A stretch of DNA of 64,000 nt, taken from NCBI RefSeq assembly GCF_965228935.1, contig NZ_OZ245846.1, positions 186,001-250,000 on the forward strand. Reading direction: 5' to 3'. Positions within the stretch are counted from its first letter, which is position 1. Every line of letters begins with the position of its first letter. The notes under the pieces were generated by a model, which saw only the letters and a list, made by a program, of their open reading frames with translations, was not told where the DNA came from and made no database searches. Made by a program: the position numbers and the translations under genes. Shown one piece after another: positions 16,580 to 25,493 of the stretch. This stretch comes from Ulvibacterium sp965228935 (lineage in GTDB: Bacteria; Bacteroidota; Bacteroidia; Flavobacteriales; Flavobacteriaceae).

Positions 16580-17938
16580 TCAATAGGTCTCCTTAATCCA
16601 ATTGTAAGGTTTCCGTTTCATCCAAAGTCCATTGGTAAAATCCGGAAAATACTGTGGAGCCCCATTATTCTCTATGGAAACTTCCGAAAGCGGTGTAACT
16701 GCACTCCAGGCCGCGGCATCATAGGCATCCATAGGCGGAGCGACATTCGCCTTGGCCGATTCCACAAAGGAATTCAGAACAAAAAAGTCCATTCCTCCAT
16801 GTCCCGCACCTAGGGCATATTCTCCATACTTTATCCATAAGGGATGGTCATATTTTTTAAGCCATTCATCCGCAACGTCCCAAGCATGTGGTTTGGATTT
16901 GCCTTCAATATAGATTCTATTGCCATCCACCTCCCAAAGTCCATTGGCTCCTTGAACCCGGAATCCCAAGGAATAAGGCCTGGGCAAATTACAATCATGG
17001 GTAACGATAATGGTCTCCCCATTTGCAGTTTCAATAGTAGAGGTAATCACATCCCCTTGTTTGAATTTCACTTTGGCATTAGGGTGGTTTTCCCCACCCA
17101 CCTCAACGATATAATTGTGAAGCCCAATGGCCTTGGAAGCACTTGAAGTCATGGAAACAAAACGGTTTCCCCGGTTAATATCGGCCATAACGGCAATGGG
17201 GCCTAGACCGTGGGTAGGATAAACATCGGCATTGCGCTTTACGGAATGATGGGTGCGCCACTTGGCCTCCGAAGCTCCTTTTTCACCAAATTCGGCTCCC
17301 TTTCCGTAAGCATTTGTCCCATCATTGAATTTTACACCCCGAAGATCGTGTTGGTAACCGCATCTGAAATGTACCAGTTCCCCGAACACATTCTGTTTTA
17401 CCATGTTGAGTACCGCCATGATATCGCGCCGATAATTTACATTTTCAAGAATCATCATATGTGTACCCGTCTTCTCGTGGGTATTCACCAAATCCCAACA
17501 TTCCTCCAGTGTGTTTGCCGCCGAGACCTCCGTCCCTGCATATTTGCCGGCTTTCATGGCATCCACGGTCATGGTTACATGCCATAGCCAGGGTGTGGCA
17601 ATGACGACTGCATCCACATCCGGCAGCTCTAGTAGATTCCTATAGTCATAATTGTTCTTGCCAAAGGTTTTGGGAGGCTTGCCGCCGGCATCGGCAATTT
17701 TTTGTTTCGCAATTGAAATACGGGCCGGGTCAACGTCACAAACCGCGGTAACGTTTACGTCCTTGCGCAGAAGTAAATTCTGAAGGTGATTGGTGCCCCG
17801 TAATCCGGCACCGATAAGTCCCACGTTCAATTTATCGTTCTGATACGAACCTGAAACGCCATAGGCAAATCCCGGTAACATTGCCATTCCCGCCCCTACT
17901 ATGGAACTTTCCTTTATAAATCTTCTTCTTGAGTTCAT
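16580..17938 (-). CDS. GH109-like Tat-exported glycosidase (Gfo/Idh/MocA fold)
   Basis: A 452-residue protein with a twin-arginine signal (NSRRRFIKESS), Rossmann motif GLIGAGLRG, and a C-terminal half with GAGHGGMDFFV, YDAAAWSAVTPLSE and PDFTNG. These resemble the conserved tail of GH109, the NAD-dependent alpha-N-acetylgalactosaminidases first described from Elizabethkingia. The enzyme would release terminal GalNAc from glycans outside the cytoplasm. It leads a two-gene operon with the esterase, and the kinase/nucleotidyltransferase pair across the divergent promoter could use the released amino sugar. The GH109 call rests on remembered motifs, and other exported Gfo/Idh proteins remain possible. 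Confidence 0.78.
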   Translation of the reverse strand: MNSRRRFIKESSIVGAGMAMLPGFAYGVSGSYQNDKLNVGLIGAGLRGTNHLQNLLLRKDVNVTAVCDVDPARISIAKQKIADAGGKPPKTFGKNNYDYRNLLELPDVDAVVIATPWLWHVTMTVDAMKAGKYAGTEVSAANTLEECWDLVNTHEKTGTHMMILENVNYRRDIMAVLNMVKQNVFGELVHFRCGYQHDLRGVKFNDGTNAYGKGAEFGEKGASEAKWRTHHSVKRNADVYPTHGLGPIAVMADINRGNRFVSMTSSASKAIGLHNYIVEVGGENHPNAKVKFKQGDVITSTIETANGETIIVTHDCNLPRPYSLGFRVQGANGLWEVDGNRIYIEGKSKPHAWDVADEWLKKYDHPLWIKYGEYALGAGHGGMDFFVLNSFVESAKANVAPPMDAYDAAAWSAVTPLSEVSIENNGAPQYFPDFTNGLWMKRKPYNWIKETY

Positions 17939-18104
17939 ACTTCTGTTTTTAAATATTGGTTTTGGAGTTTACAATGTTGTAGCTCAAATTATGAAATTTC
18001 GTATAAAATCGTTTGTATTAATCCCCTTAATTATGATCTATATCGATATATAAACCATTTTTAAATTCAAAGGACTATTTTTGATTCATCTAAACATAAA
18101 ACAA

Positions 18105-18995
18105 ATGACCTTACTTTTAATGGCTGCCGGAAGCGGAAGTCGCTATGGAAAACTGAAACAATTTGACGACCTGGGACCCAAGGGGGAGTTTTTAATGGAA
18201 TTCGCCATATACGATGCACTAAAAAATGGTTTTGACCATATCGTGGTCATTACCAAAAAGGAAAACACGTCCTTTTTGTTCGACCATCTTCGGGAAAGAT
18301 TACCTGCAGATGTTAAACTGGATGTACTTGCGCAGGAAGTTACCGACCTACCGGAGGGGTGCAGCTTTTCCGGGGAGCGTCCTAAACCTTGGGGCACCGC
18401 CCATGCAGTCTGGACTGCCCGCCATGTTATAAACAATCCTTTTGTGGTAATCAATGCAGATGACTTTTACGGGCAGCCCGCCTATAAAAATGCTGCCGAT
18501 TTTATCAGGGAACATGAAAACGACAATACCTATGCCCTTGTGGGCTATACCCTAAAAGATACCCTTTCCGAACACGGTTCTGTTTCAAGAGGGGTTTGCC
18601 AGGTAGACGGCGACCATCTCCTGTCCGTTGATGAACGCTTAAAATTGGAGTGGGAAGGCGATGGTGTAAGAGATTATGATTCTGGAAATATGTACACTGG
18701 AGACGAGCAGGTGAGCATGAACTTTTGGATCTGTAAACCTTCCATATTCGATAAAATAGAAAGTGAATTCAGAAGCTTCCTTTCCAATGAGGAATTGGCC
18801 AGCACCAGTGAGCTTTATATTCCCAAAACCGTTCAGGAAATGCTACAGGCCGGTGAAATAGAGGTGAAAGTAGTTCCTTCCGGTGGAGAATGGTTTGGGG
18901 TTACCTACGCCAGTGACCGTGAAATGGCCGTGAGCCATTTACAAGAAAAAACGGATGAGGGACAATATGTATCACCCCTTTGGCCGGAACGATGA
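18105..18995 (+). CDS. Sugar-1-phosphate nucleotidyltransferase
   Basis: A 296-residue cytosolic nucleotidyltransferase. It begins with the NTP-binding motif AAGSGSR (residues 7-13) and Lys-Gly signature (LGPKGEF), and has the metal Asp strand VVINADDFYG. It should join a sugar-1-phosphate to a nucleotide, giving UDP-, GDP- or similar sugar. A TTG at 18081 extends the frame, but the ATG at 18105 is eight residues later and lies directly before the conserved strand. The stop overlaps the next start by ATGA, so it is translationally coupled to the NahK-like kinase. Together they look like a two-step salvage route for a free hexosamine; the base and sugar are unproven. Confidence 0.85.
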   Translation: MTLLLMAAGSGSRYGKLKQFDDLGPKGEFLMEFAIYDALKNGFDHIVVITKKENTSFLFDHLRERLPADVKLDVLAQEVTDLPEGCSFSGERPKPWGTAHAVWTARHVINNPFVVINADDFYGQPAYKNAADFIREHENDNTYALVGYTLKDTLSEHGSVSRGVCQVDGDHLLSVDERLKLEWEGDGVRDYDSGNMYTGDEQVSMNFWICKPSIFDKIESEFRSFLSNEELASTSELYIPKTVQEMLQAGEIEVKVVPSGGEWFGVTYASDREMAVSHLQEKTDEGQYVSPLWPER

Positions 18996-20074
18996 GCCGC
19001 TATACCCACAACGAACTCAACTTTCTTTTAGAAAATTTTTCCATAGCGAAAAAGGAGTATTCCCTTTCGCCATTGACCCATGGCTACATCAATGACACCT
19101 TTTTGGTAAAGGATGATGTTGCCCCTGTCTACATTTTACAGCGCATCAACCATGATGTGTTTCCCAATGTTTCCGGGATAATGAACAATATTGAAAAGGC
19201 GTTTTCGTTCCTCAAAAGTGACGATTATCACAATATTTCGCTCATACGGACGGTAACGGGAAAAAGTTATTACAGCCATGGAAAGGAAGATAGTACCTAT
19301 TGGAGGTTAATGACCTTTATGGATAATAGCCTTGCCTACAATACCACGGAAAATCCGAAAATTGCTTTTGGGGCGGGAAAAATCATTGGTGAATTCCATC
19401 GACTGCTCTCTCTTGCCAAACCGGAAAGTTTTGTTGAAATTATTCCGGGTTTCCATGATCTGACCTTGCGGAAGAGGCAGTTTAACGAATCGCTTTCTAC
19501 AGGGGCCAATGACCGGAGGCATACCGCTAAAAATGTCATTGCCTTTGCAAACAAAACCCTGGAGACCCTAAAGGAACTTGACCATCTTGAGCTTCCGTTA
19601 CGTATTTGCCACAATGATACCAAATTGAACAACATCCTTTTTTCAAAAAAAACGGATCAACCGCTCTGTTTAATAGACTTGGATACCTTGATGAGCGGAT
19701 TCTTTCATTTTGACTTTGGGGATGCCATACGTACCATAGTCAATACTGCTCCCGAAGATGAGCAAGATCACAACAACATTGTATTCCGAAGGGATCTTTT
19801 TGATTCCTTTATAGACGGACTTGCGACCAACGGGGCGTTTTTGACCCAGGCAGAAATCGATGTCCTGCCCATGGGTGCTGTACTTATGCCATTCCTTCAT
19901 GGTATTAGGGCCTTGACGGACTACCTCAATGGCGATGTGTATTATAAGGTGGCATATGAGAATCAAAATCTGGATCGTTGCCTAAGCTTGTTCGATTTCA
20001 CCCAAAAAGCCCTTGAGGAACTTGATTTCATGGAAGACTCCATTTCCAATAGGCTAAGTACTGTGGCCTTATGA
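18992..20074 (+). CDS. NahK-like sugar 1-kinase (aminoglycoside phosphotransferase fold)
   Basis: A 360-residue APH-fold kinase. The Brenner motif is HNDTKLNNIL (H207, D209, N214) and the DFG-equivalent is LIDLD (D229). The nucleotide loop TPxxxGxxN-like LTHGYINDTF is near residue 28. Overall it resembles bifidobacterial NahK, which phosphorylates GlcNAc and GalNAc at C1. A TTG at 18980 is possible, but the ATG at 18992 overlaps the previous stop and is the coupled start. The product would feed the nucleotidyltransferase directly. Related homoserine or choline kinases are the alternative, but the neighbour favours a sugar. Confidence 0.82.
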   Translation: MSRYTHNELNFLLENFSIAKKEYSLSPLTHGYINDTFLVKDDVAPVYILQRINHDVFPNVSGIMNNIEKAFSFLKSDDYHNISLIRTVTGKSYYSHGKEDSTYWRLMTFMDNSLAYNTTENPKIAFGAGKIIGEFHRLLSLAKPESFVEIIPGFHDLTLRKRQFNESLSTGANDRRHTAKNVIAFANKTLETLKELDHLELPLRICHNDTKLNNILFSKKTDQPLCLIDLDTLMSGFFHFDFGDAIRTIVNTAPEDEQDHNNIVFRRDLFDSFIDGLATNGAFLTQAEIDVLPMGAVLMPFLHGIRALTDYLNGDVYYKVAYENQNLDRCLSLFDFTQKALEELDFMEDSISNRLSTVAL

Positions 20075-20205
20075 GCTGATTTTTCAAAATAACCAGGGAT
20101 GTCAAAAATGTGGATATTCCAATAATCCAAAGTAGCGCATGGTACAGGTCTTCTTTTCTATTTCGTATCTTGACTGTCTTTCTATACAATTGTTGAAACC
20201 AAAGC

Positions 20206-22959
20206 ATGCGGCACATCTTACTATTCGGTGTCTTCCTTTTATGCATCCCCTTTTTGTCGGACGCACAGGAGCTGTTGCCGCCTATTCATAATTATAAGGT
20301 TTTTGAGTACAATGCCGCCGGCAAGAACTGGGGGATCGCTGTTGATGAAAATGGGGAGCTTTTTGTGGCGAACAATGAAGGCTTACTTCATTTCAATGGT
20401 GAAGAATGGACCCTGAACAAGTTGCCCAACAAGACCATTGTGCGTTCCGTGGCGTATCTGGATGGCAAAATTTTTACAGGATCTTACGAGGAATTTGGAT
20501 TTTGGATGAAAAATGAAGTGGGCACCTTGCAATACACCTCTCTTACCCATCTGATCGAGGACCATGAATTTACCAGCGAGGAGTTCTGGGAAATCCTATC
20601 CTATAAGGAATCCATAATCTTCCGATCTGTTGCCGGGATCTATATCTATAAGGACAATAAAATAACGGTTGTAAATACCCCATTTGTATCCGATATGGTT
20701 CTATTTAGAGGTGAACTCATCGTGGCCGGAGGACAAAATGAACTATTTAAACTATCCAACGACCAGCTAATCTCATTAGGGGGTCAGGAACTGTTAAGCG
20801 GAAAAACGGTGACCGATATGGCTACCATAAATGATGAATTGCTCATAGGTACTAAATTAAACGGTTGTTACCTATACGATAACGAGACTCTAAAACCTTG
20901 GGAGGAAGATATAAATGAGGATTTGAAGTTCCATCAACTTAATAAAATTTTGTTCCTAACCACAAAGGAAGTGGTTTTCGGTACTATTAAGAATGGCATC
21001 TATTTATATGACATTGAACAAAAAAAGACAAGAAACATCAGTAGGGAGACAGGGCTTCAGAACAACACGGTGTTGTCCTTGGCACAGTTCCAAGACCAAT
21101 TATGGGCCGGGCTGGACAATGGTTTGGACAAACTTCATATTAACACCCCAATTACCTACTACACGGACTATACCGGTACCTTGGGAACAGTGTATGATAT
21201 CTTGGTCCATCAGAACATGGTATATCTGGGAAGCAATACGGGCATTTATTACTTTGACGGGGACAAATTGAATTTCGTAAACGGTTCCCAGGGTCACGTA
21301 TGGGATTTAAAAACAATAGAAGATGAATTATTCGCCGGCCATAACACGGGAACCTTCAAAATAGCCGGGGATAGACTGGAAAAAATATCGGACATCACCG
21401 GGGGCTACCAATTGGTAAAGGTTCCGGAAAGTGAGAACACTTTTTTACAGGGCACCTATACCGGGGTCGCCAAATATCAAAAAAGTCAAAACGGAGACTG
21501 GCAGATAACCCGTGTCAAAGGTGCAGGATATCCTATAAAACGGCTTTGTTTTGAAGACCAACGGACCGTTTGGGCCGCCCACCCCTATAAAGGTCTATTT
21601 AGGTTTGAATTGGATCCCGAGCTAAACGAAATTTTGGAGACCAAGGAATTTGGAACGGATGTCATTGCCAACAACTACAACATAAGGCTATATAACATAA
21701 AAAACCAAATCGTTATTCAGAGCGAGGGGCTTTGGTATAAATACGATGCCATACTCGGCAAAGTTGCAATTTTTGAAGAGTTTCGGCCGTATATCCATAA
21801 AGACCTTATTTATACGGACGGTACCAATTTTTGGTTTTTGAACGGGGAAGGCAATAATGAAATTAGTTATACGGATTTAAAGACCGAGAATATATCCATA
21901 TCGGAACCGACCCTTGAGCAACGGCTGGTACCGGATGCCGAAAGTGTGTTTAAACAAAACGATTCCATTTATCTTTTGACATTAAGTGATGGTTTTGGTA
22001 GGATCAACATTTCGCAACTACAGAATCGCTTGGGAAATTTCGCCCTTCCTGTCCCCAAGCTTAGTTATTTTAGGGATGGGGAACGCCGCCATTCCATTGA
22101 TTCCCCGTTATTTCGTATTCCCAATAGATATGCAAAGGAAATACGTTTACAGGTATCCGCGCCAAGTTTGGTAAAGCCAAGATACTACTATGAGCTTAGT
22201 GGCCCCAGTCCAAAATCCCATATCACCGACGAGGGCACCATAGATTTTCAGAATTTGCCACATGGTGACTATCAAATCCGGATTTCCACTGTAAGTATGG
22301 ACAATAAAAGATCCGCTCCCCTTACCATACAATTTGAAATAGCCCCGCCCTGGTACCTCTCCAAATTGAGCATTGCCCTGTATTCTTTGGGGTTGATCGG
22401 GTTGGTGTTTTTAGTCCGCTATTACAATAAACAAAAGCTTAGACGGAAGCATGATAAGCTAAAAGTACAATTGCAAAGGGAACAGGAAGAACGATTGGCC
22501 GCTTTGGAAAAGGAAAAATTGGAAAGGGAAATAAAACAGAAGCAAAAGGAATTGGCCCGGACTACTATGGACATGGTAAAAAAGAACGAGTTGATATTGG
22601 AACTAAAGGAAATGCTCGTACTTCACAAAAATGAGTTTTCCAACAAACAACGCTATCGTTCCCTTTCCAAAAAACTGAACAGCTCTATAAATGAGGATGA
22701 GGATTGGAACCATTTTGAGGTAAACTTCAAGGAACTACACGAGGACTTTTTTGAAAATCTGTTACAGCAATTTCCGGACCTTACCCCTAAGGATCTAAAG
22801 CTTTGCGCCTATTTGAAAATGAACCTCTCCTCCAAGGAAATAGCCCCGCTAATGGGAATAACGATACGGGGCGTTGAAATACATCGTTACCGGCTACGGA
22901 AAAAGCTTAAAATGGACAGTTCACAAAATCTTTCGAACTTTCTAATCACCCTAAAGTAA
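20206..22959 (+). CDS. Membrane-spanning propeller/Y_Y_Y sensor with LuxR-type HTH
   Basis: A 917-residue one-component regulator. A signal peptide (residues 1-20) leads to a periplasmic beta-propeller of the reg_prop type (about 25-600), a Y_Y_Y domain (about 625-715), one membrane helix (about 720-738), a charged coiled coil (about 742-800), and a C-terminal LuxR-type HTH (about 860-917, LTPKDLKLCAYLKMNLSSKEIAPLMGI). There is no histidine kinase or receiver domain, so the sensor is joined directly to a membrane-tethered DNA-binding domain. This class often controls neighbouring polysaccharide loci. It lies upstream of the peptide cassette and the SusC/D operon and is a natural candidate regulator for them. 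Confidence 0.9.
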   Translation: MRHILLFGVFLLCIPFLSDAQELLPPIHNYKVFEYNAAGKNWGIAVDENGELFVANNEGLLHFNGEEWTLNKLPNKTIVRSVAYLDGKIFTGSYEEFGFWMKNEVGTLQYTSLTHLIEDHEFTSEEFWEILSYKESIIFRSVAGIYIYKDNKITVVNTPFVSDMVLFRGELIVAGGQNELFKLSNDQLISLGGQELLSGKTVTDMATINDELLIGTKLNGCYLYDNETLKPWEEDINEDLKFHQLNKILFLTTKEVVFGTIKNGIYLYDIEQKKTRNISRETGLQNNTVLSLAQFQDQLWAGLDNGLDKLHINTPITYYTDYTGTLGTVYDILVHQNMVYLGSNTGIYYFDGDKLNFVNGSQGHVWDLKTIEDELFAGHNTGTFKIAGDRLEKISDITGGYQLVKVPESENTFLQGTYTGVAKYQKSQNGDWQITRVKGAGYPIKRLCFEDQRTVWAAHPYKGLFRFELDPELNEILETKEFGTDVIANNYNIRLYNIKNQIVIQSEGLWYKYDAILGKVAIFEEFRPYIHKDLIYTDGTNFWFLNGEGNNEISYTDLKTENISISEPTLEQRLVPDAESVFKQNDSIYLLTLSDGFGRINISQLQNRLGNFALPVPKLSYFRDGERRHSIDSPLFRIPNRYAKEIRLQVSAPSLVKPRYYYELSGPSPKSHITDEGTIDFQNLPHGDYQIRISTVSMDNKRSAPLTIQFEIAPPWYLSKLSIALYSLGLIGLVFLVRYYNKQKLRRKHDKLKVQLQREQEERLAALEKEKLEREIKQKQKELARTTMDMVKKNELILELKEMLVLHKNEFSNKQRYRSLSKKLNSSINEDEDWNHFEVNFKELHEDFFENLLQQFPDLTPKDLKLCAYLKMNLSSKEIAPLMGITIRGVEIHRYRLRKKLKMDSSQNLSNFLITLK

Positions 22960-23420
22960 ATAAAATAGGTAGTATTTGCTACATCAATACTACATCATAA
23001 TTCCGTTTTTATTTACAATTCCAAAATTTTAAGCTACAGTTTTATATTGAAAATTCTTTCTTTTTAGTATGTACTAACATTTTGATGTGTTTTTTATGTA
23101 GTATTTTACCTACTTTTTTGAGTTTGTTTAGATATTTTTAATAGCATCTAAAACGATGTTTTCGTGCAGCTCTCGGCGCTACAAATCGCTCATTACCGGA
23201 AGGAACGGGCAATGCCTTTAAAAATCTTCAAGTGTGTTCGATTAACTTTCATTAGACACCTTGTTCGTTCCTCCGTGGATTTCGGTACACGGATACCCAT
23301 GAAATCTTGGACCTACCACTCCTTATGAATGATTTAATAGATGACCGGAACCTGTAAAAAATATATAGCGGATGCCGAAAAGCTAGGATAGAGTAGGCAT
23401 AATTTCATCAATATTCCATT
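22960..23420 (+). promoter_or_regulatory. 461-bp intergenic region with repeated GTAGTATT motifs
   Basis: No gene is visible. The first 150 bp hold several related repeats: GTAGTATT-N9-AATACTAC (22969-22993), the palindrome TAGTA-TG-TACTA (23065-23076), and another GTAGTATT (23098-23105). An 18-base stretch 23083-23100 differs at one base from 25406-25423 upstream of susC. These look like regulator sites. The remaining 300 bp upstream of the peptide gene is AT-poor and unexplained, possibly a long structured leader. Confidence 0.5.
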
Positions 23421-23639
23421 ATGAAGAAAATTAGTTTTAAGCGGTTGAAGGATACTTTGACTAAGAAGGAAATGAAAATGATTGCCGGTGGAGGAAGCAC
23501 CGGTTACGATGTTTATGAGATACGATGTGCAGATGGGCTGCTCTCGCGTGGTCTCCCTAGTTGCAGCCCGTCCTATTACCATATCTGTGACAATCATGGA
23601 GGAGTTGTATGCTGTGCTGTTGAGGATACCGTCTGCTAG
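23421..23639 (+). CDS. Double-glycine-leader, Cys-rich peptide (RiPP precursor candidate)
   Basis: A 72-residue peptide. The N-terminal part is a basic leader with LTKKEMKMIAGG (residues 13-24), the double-glycine pattern of Bacteroidota natural-product precursors (the TIGR04149-like group), where a C39 peptidase would cut after Gly24. The remaining 48 residues are rich in Gly, Ser and Tyr and contain six cysteines (C36, C48, C56, C64, C65, C72), enough for three disulfides or thioether links. A terminator follows 7 bp after the stop, so it has its own short transcript. A glycosyltransferase-like gene is next. No C39 transporter, radical SAM enzyme or lanthipeptide synthetase is visible within the window. 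The leader motif is seen; the product is unknown. Confidence 0.75.
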   Translation: MKKISFKRLKDTLTKKEMKMIAGGGSTGYDVYEIRCADGLLSRGLPSCSPSYYHICDNHGGVVCCAVEDTVC

Positions 23640-23646
23640 GTAGTGT

Positions 23647-23676
23647 ACAGGGTACTTTGTTATAAAAGTGCCCTGT
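23647..23676 (+). terminator. Terminator after the peptide gene
   Basis: Hairpin ACAGGGTACTTT (23647-23658) pairing with AAAGTGCCCTGT (23665-23676), one wobble pair, followed by a T-rich stretch (GGTTTTGTTTTT). It isolates the peptide transcript from the downstream glycosyltransferase-like gene. Confidence 0.7.
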
Positions 23677-23926
23677 TAACGGTTTTGTTTTTCCCAAGGG
23701 AACGCTGATTGACCCTTATGGAGTAAAAGTTTGCAAAAGCAGGGAGAAACCTTTTTGAAATAAAGAACCTATGCCTTGAGACCAAGTTCTATTGGCTACC
23801 ATGAAATGCCTTGAACTCAATGCTGAAAGAACCGACCATCCAAAGAAAGTTATAAAAAAATCATTTTATAAATCCACTGCGTTGAATTCCCTACTTCCGG
23901 GAGTAACGCGGAACAATACGTTTGCC

Positions 23927-25117
23927 ATGCCAAAAATACTTTTACTAACCTGCTACTTTGGTAAATTTCCATGGTACTTTGGTTTATTTTTAAAATCCTG
24001 TGCCAGCAACCCTACCATAGATTTTATTGTTTTTTCAGATTGCCCAATTCCTGAGAATCTTCCTGAAAATGTAAGGATAGTGCCATTTACCATAAGTGAA
24101 TTCAATCTTTTGGCAACGGAAAAACTTGGTTTTGAAGTAGCCCTAAAAAGCGCCTATAAATTATGCGATTTTAAACCGGCCTACGGCGTCATTTTTTCGG
24201 ACTATATAAGGCCCTACCCGTTCTGGGGAATTACGGACATAGATATTGTGTTCGGGAGAATACGGGAATTCATGACCAAAGAACTACTGGATAGTTACGA
24301 AATCATTTCCGTACGGAACGATTATCCTACGGGATCCTTTATGCTGTTTAAAAACAACCGTAAGATCAATACGCTTTTCATGAAAAGCAGGGATTATAAA
24401 AAAGTGTTCCTGTCCGATACCCATTACTGTTTTGATGAGTGTAATTTTCGCCACCGTTTTTTGCAGGAGGGAGGTGACATTTTTGATATTGATTGCGAAA
24501 TAGAAAGTATGCACCATGTCATTAAAAAAGAACAGAAGGATAACGATTTGAAAGTTCACTTTGATTTCTTGGTCATTGAAGGGCTACCAGGCCAGCTGAA
24601 GTGGGAAAAAGGAGTACTTTCGTTTAAAAACGAATTTGAGGTATTGCTATACCACTTAATCCTCTATAAAGCAAATAGGTACACCAAAAAGGAAGAATGG
24701 CCCCTTGTTCCGGACACATTCTACATTGACAAATATTTGATTAGAAAAAACGGGTTGAACTCGCTTACGGGCCTCTTAGCGGACTCCTGGTACAATGGAT
24801 TGATTCCAAATCTCAATAAAATACTCTTCCAGGTAGATTACTTTCTTTCAAGTAAGTTGAACGTAAGCATGAAGGGGATAAAAGCCGGCACATATAAATT
24901 AAACAGATTCAGCGTTGAAATTTGTAAAAATTCCGCAAATGAAAATCAAGTGTATTTCAAGAAAATAAAATTTTTGAAAATGCCGAGATCTATATTTTTC
25001 AAAGATGGTTTTTTTATTCAATCGTTCACCACAAGAAGATATCGCTTCAATGAAGAAAAATACCAATTAGTGGAGTGTTGCTCTAGCGGGAACATTCGAG
25101 TTTTAAACAAAATTTGA
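23927..25117 (+). CDS. Glycosyltransferase-like protein (DUF6625-like)
   Basis: A 396-residue cytosolic protein from the ATG at 23927. The first strand PKILLLTCYFGKFPWYFGLF and the later GITDIDIVFGRIREF with its DID motif look like a GT-A type glycosyltransferase with an Asp-x-Asp metal site; I place it near DUF6625. The frame is open back to an ATG at 23801, but those 42 residues precede the first strand and look unlike a domain. The C-terminal 120 residues are lysine-rich and unassigned. It follows the Cys-rich peptide by one terminator, so it may modify that peptide (a glycocin-like idea), or act on surface glycans. The GT fold is moderately sure; the target is inference. Confidence 0.65.
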   Translation: MPKILLLTCYFGKFPWYFGLFLKSCASNPTIDFIVFSDCPIPENLPENVRIVPFTISEFNLLATEKLGFEVALKSAYKLCDFKPAYGVIFSDYIRPYPFWGITDIDIVFGRIREFMTKELLDSYEIISVRNDYPTGSFMLFKNNRKINTLFMKSRDYKKVFLSDTHYCFDECNFRHRFLQEGGDIFDIDCEIESMHHVIKKEQKDNDLKVHFDFLVIEGLPGQLKWEKGVLSFKNEFEVLLYHLILYKANRYTKKEEWPLVPDTFYIDKYLIRKNGLNSLTGLLADSWYNGLIPNLNKILFQVDYFLSSKLNVSMKGIKAGTYKLNRFSVEICKNSANENQVYFKKIKFLKMPRSIFFKDGFFIQSFTTRRYRFNEEKYQLVECCSSGNIRVLNKI

Positions 25118-25493
25118 GAAACCCTTTCATTCAAGGAAATCGTACGCTAAGTGGCCAGGATTCGTTGCGTAAGGATAAGTCGATACCGACTACAAAAGAA
25201 CTCAAAATAGACAACTTGTAAAAAATCATTCCACTTCTTCTTGCAGTTCAATTGGTGGCTGCCTAGTTTTTAACAAATTCTTCAAATAGTAAAAGCAAAA
25301 AGAGATTACATCATTACCACATCACAATGTTAAAAATTTAAGTTCTCCAGACATTGCAAATACTGCAAACCCAAGGTAAATAAGCCTTTCGAGTGCAGTA
25401 GTACCTGATGTATTTTTTATGTAATCCTTTCTCAACTTGGGGCTGGTTTGTTTTATTAATTTGGCAATAATCAAACTCAATTAATGAACAAAT
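25118..25493 (+). promoter_or_regulatory. Leader/promoter region of the SusC operon
   Basis: 376 bp without a gene. An 18-base stretch at 25406-25423 (TGATGTATTTTTTATGTA) repeats 23083-23100 with one change and lies 70-88 bp before the susC ATG, a suitable position for an activator site. A weak TAnnTTTG-like element (TTAATTTG) lies at about 25457-25464. I see nothing else definite. Confidence 0.45.

Noticed and set aside
20206..22959. SusR-like hybrid histidine kinase
   Set aside because: It has propeller and Y_Y_Y domains but no kinase or receiver; the C-terminus is a LuxR-type HTH, so it is a one-component regulator.
23792..23926. N-terminal extension of the glycosyltransferase-like protein
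   Set aside because: The added residues precede the first strand of the fold and do not look like a domain; kept only as an alternative start at 23801.
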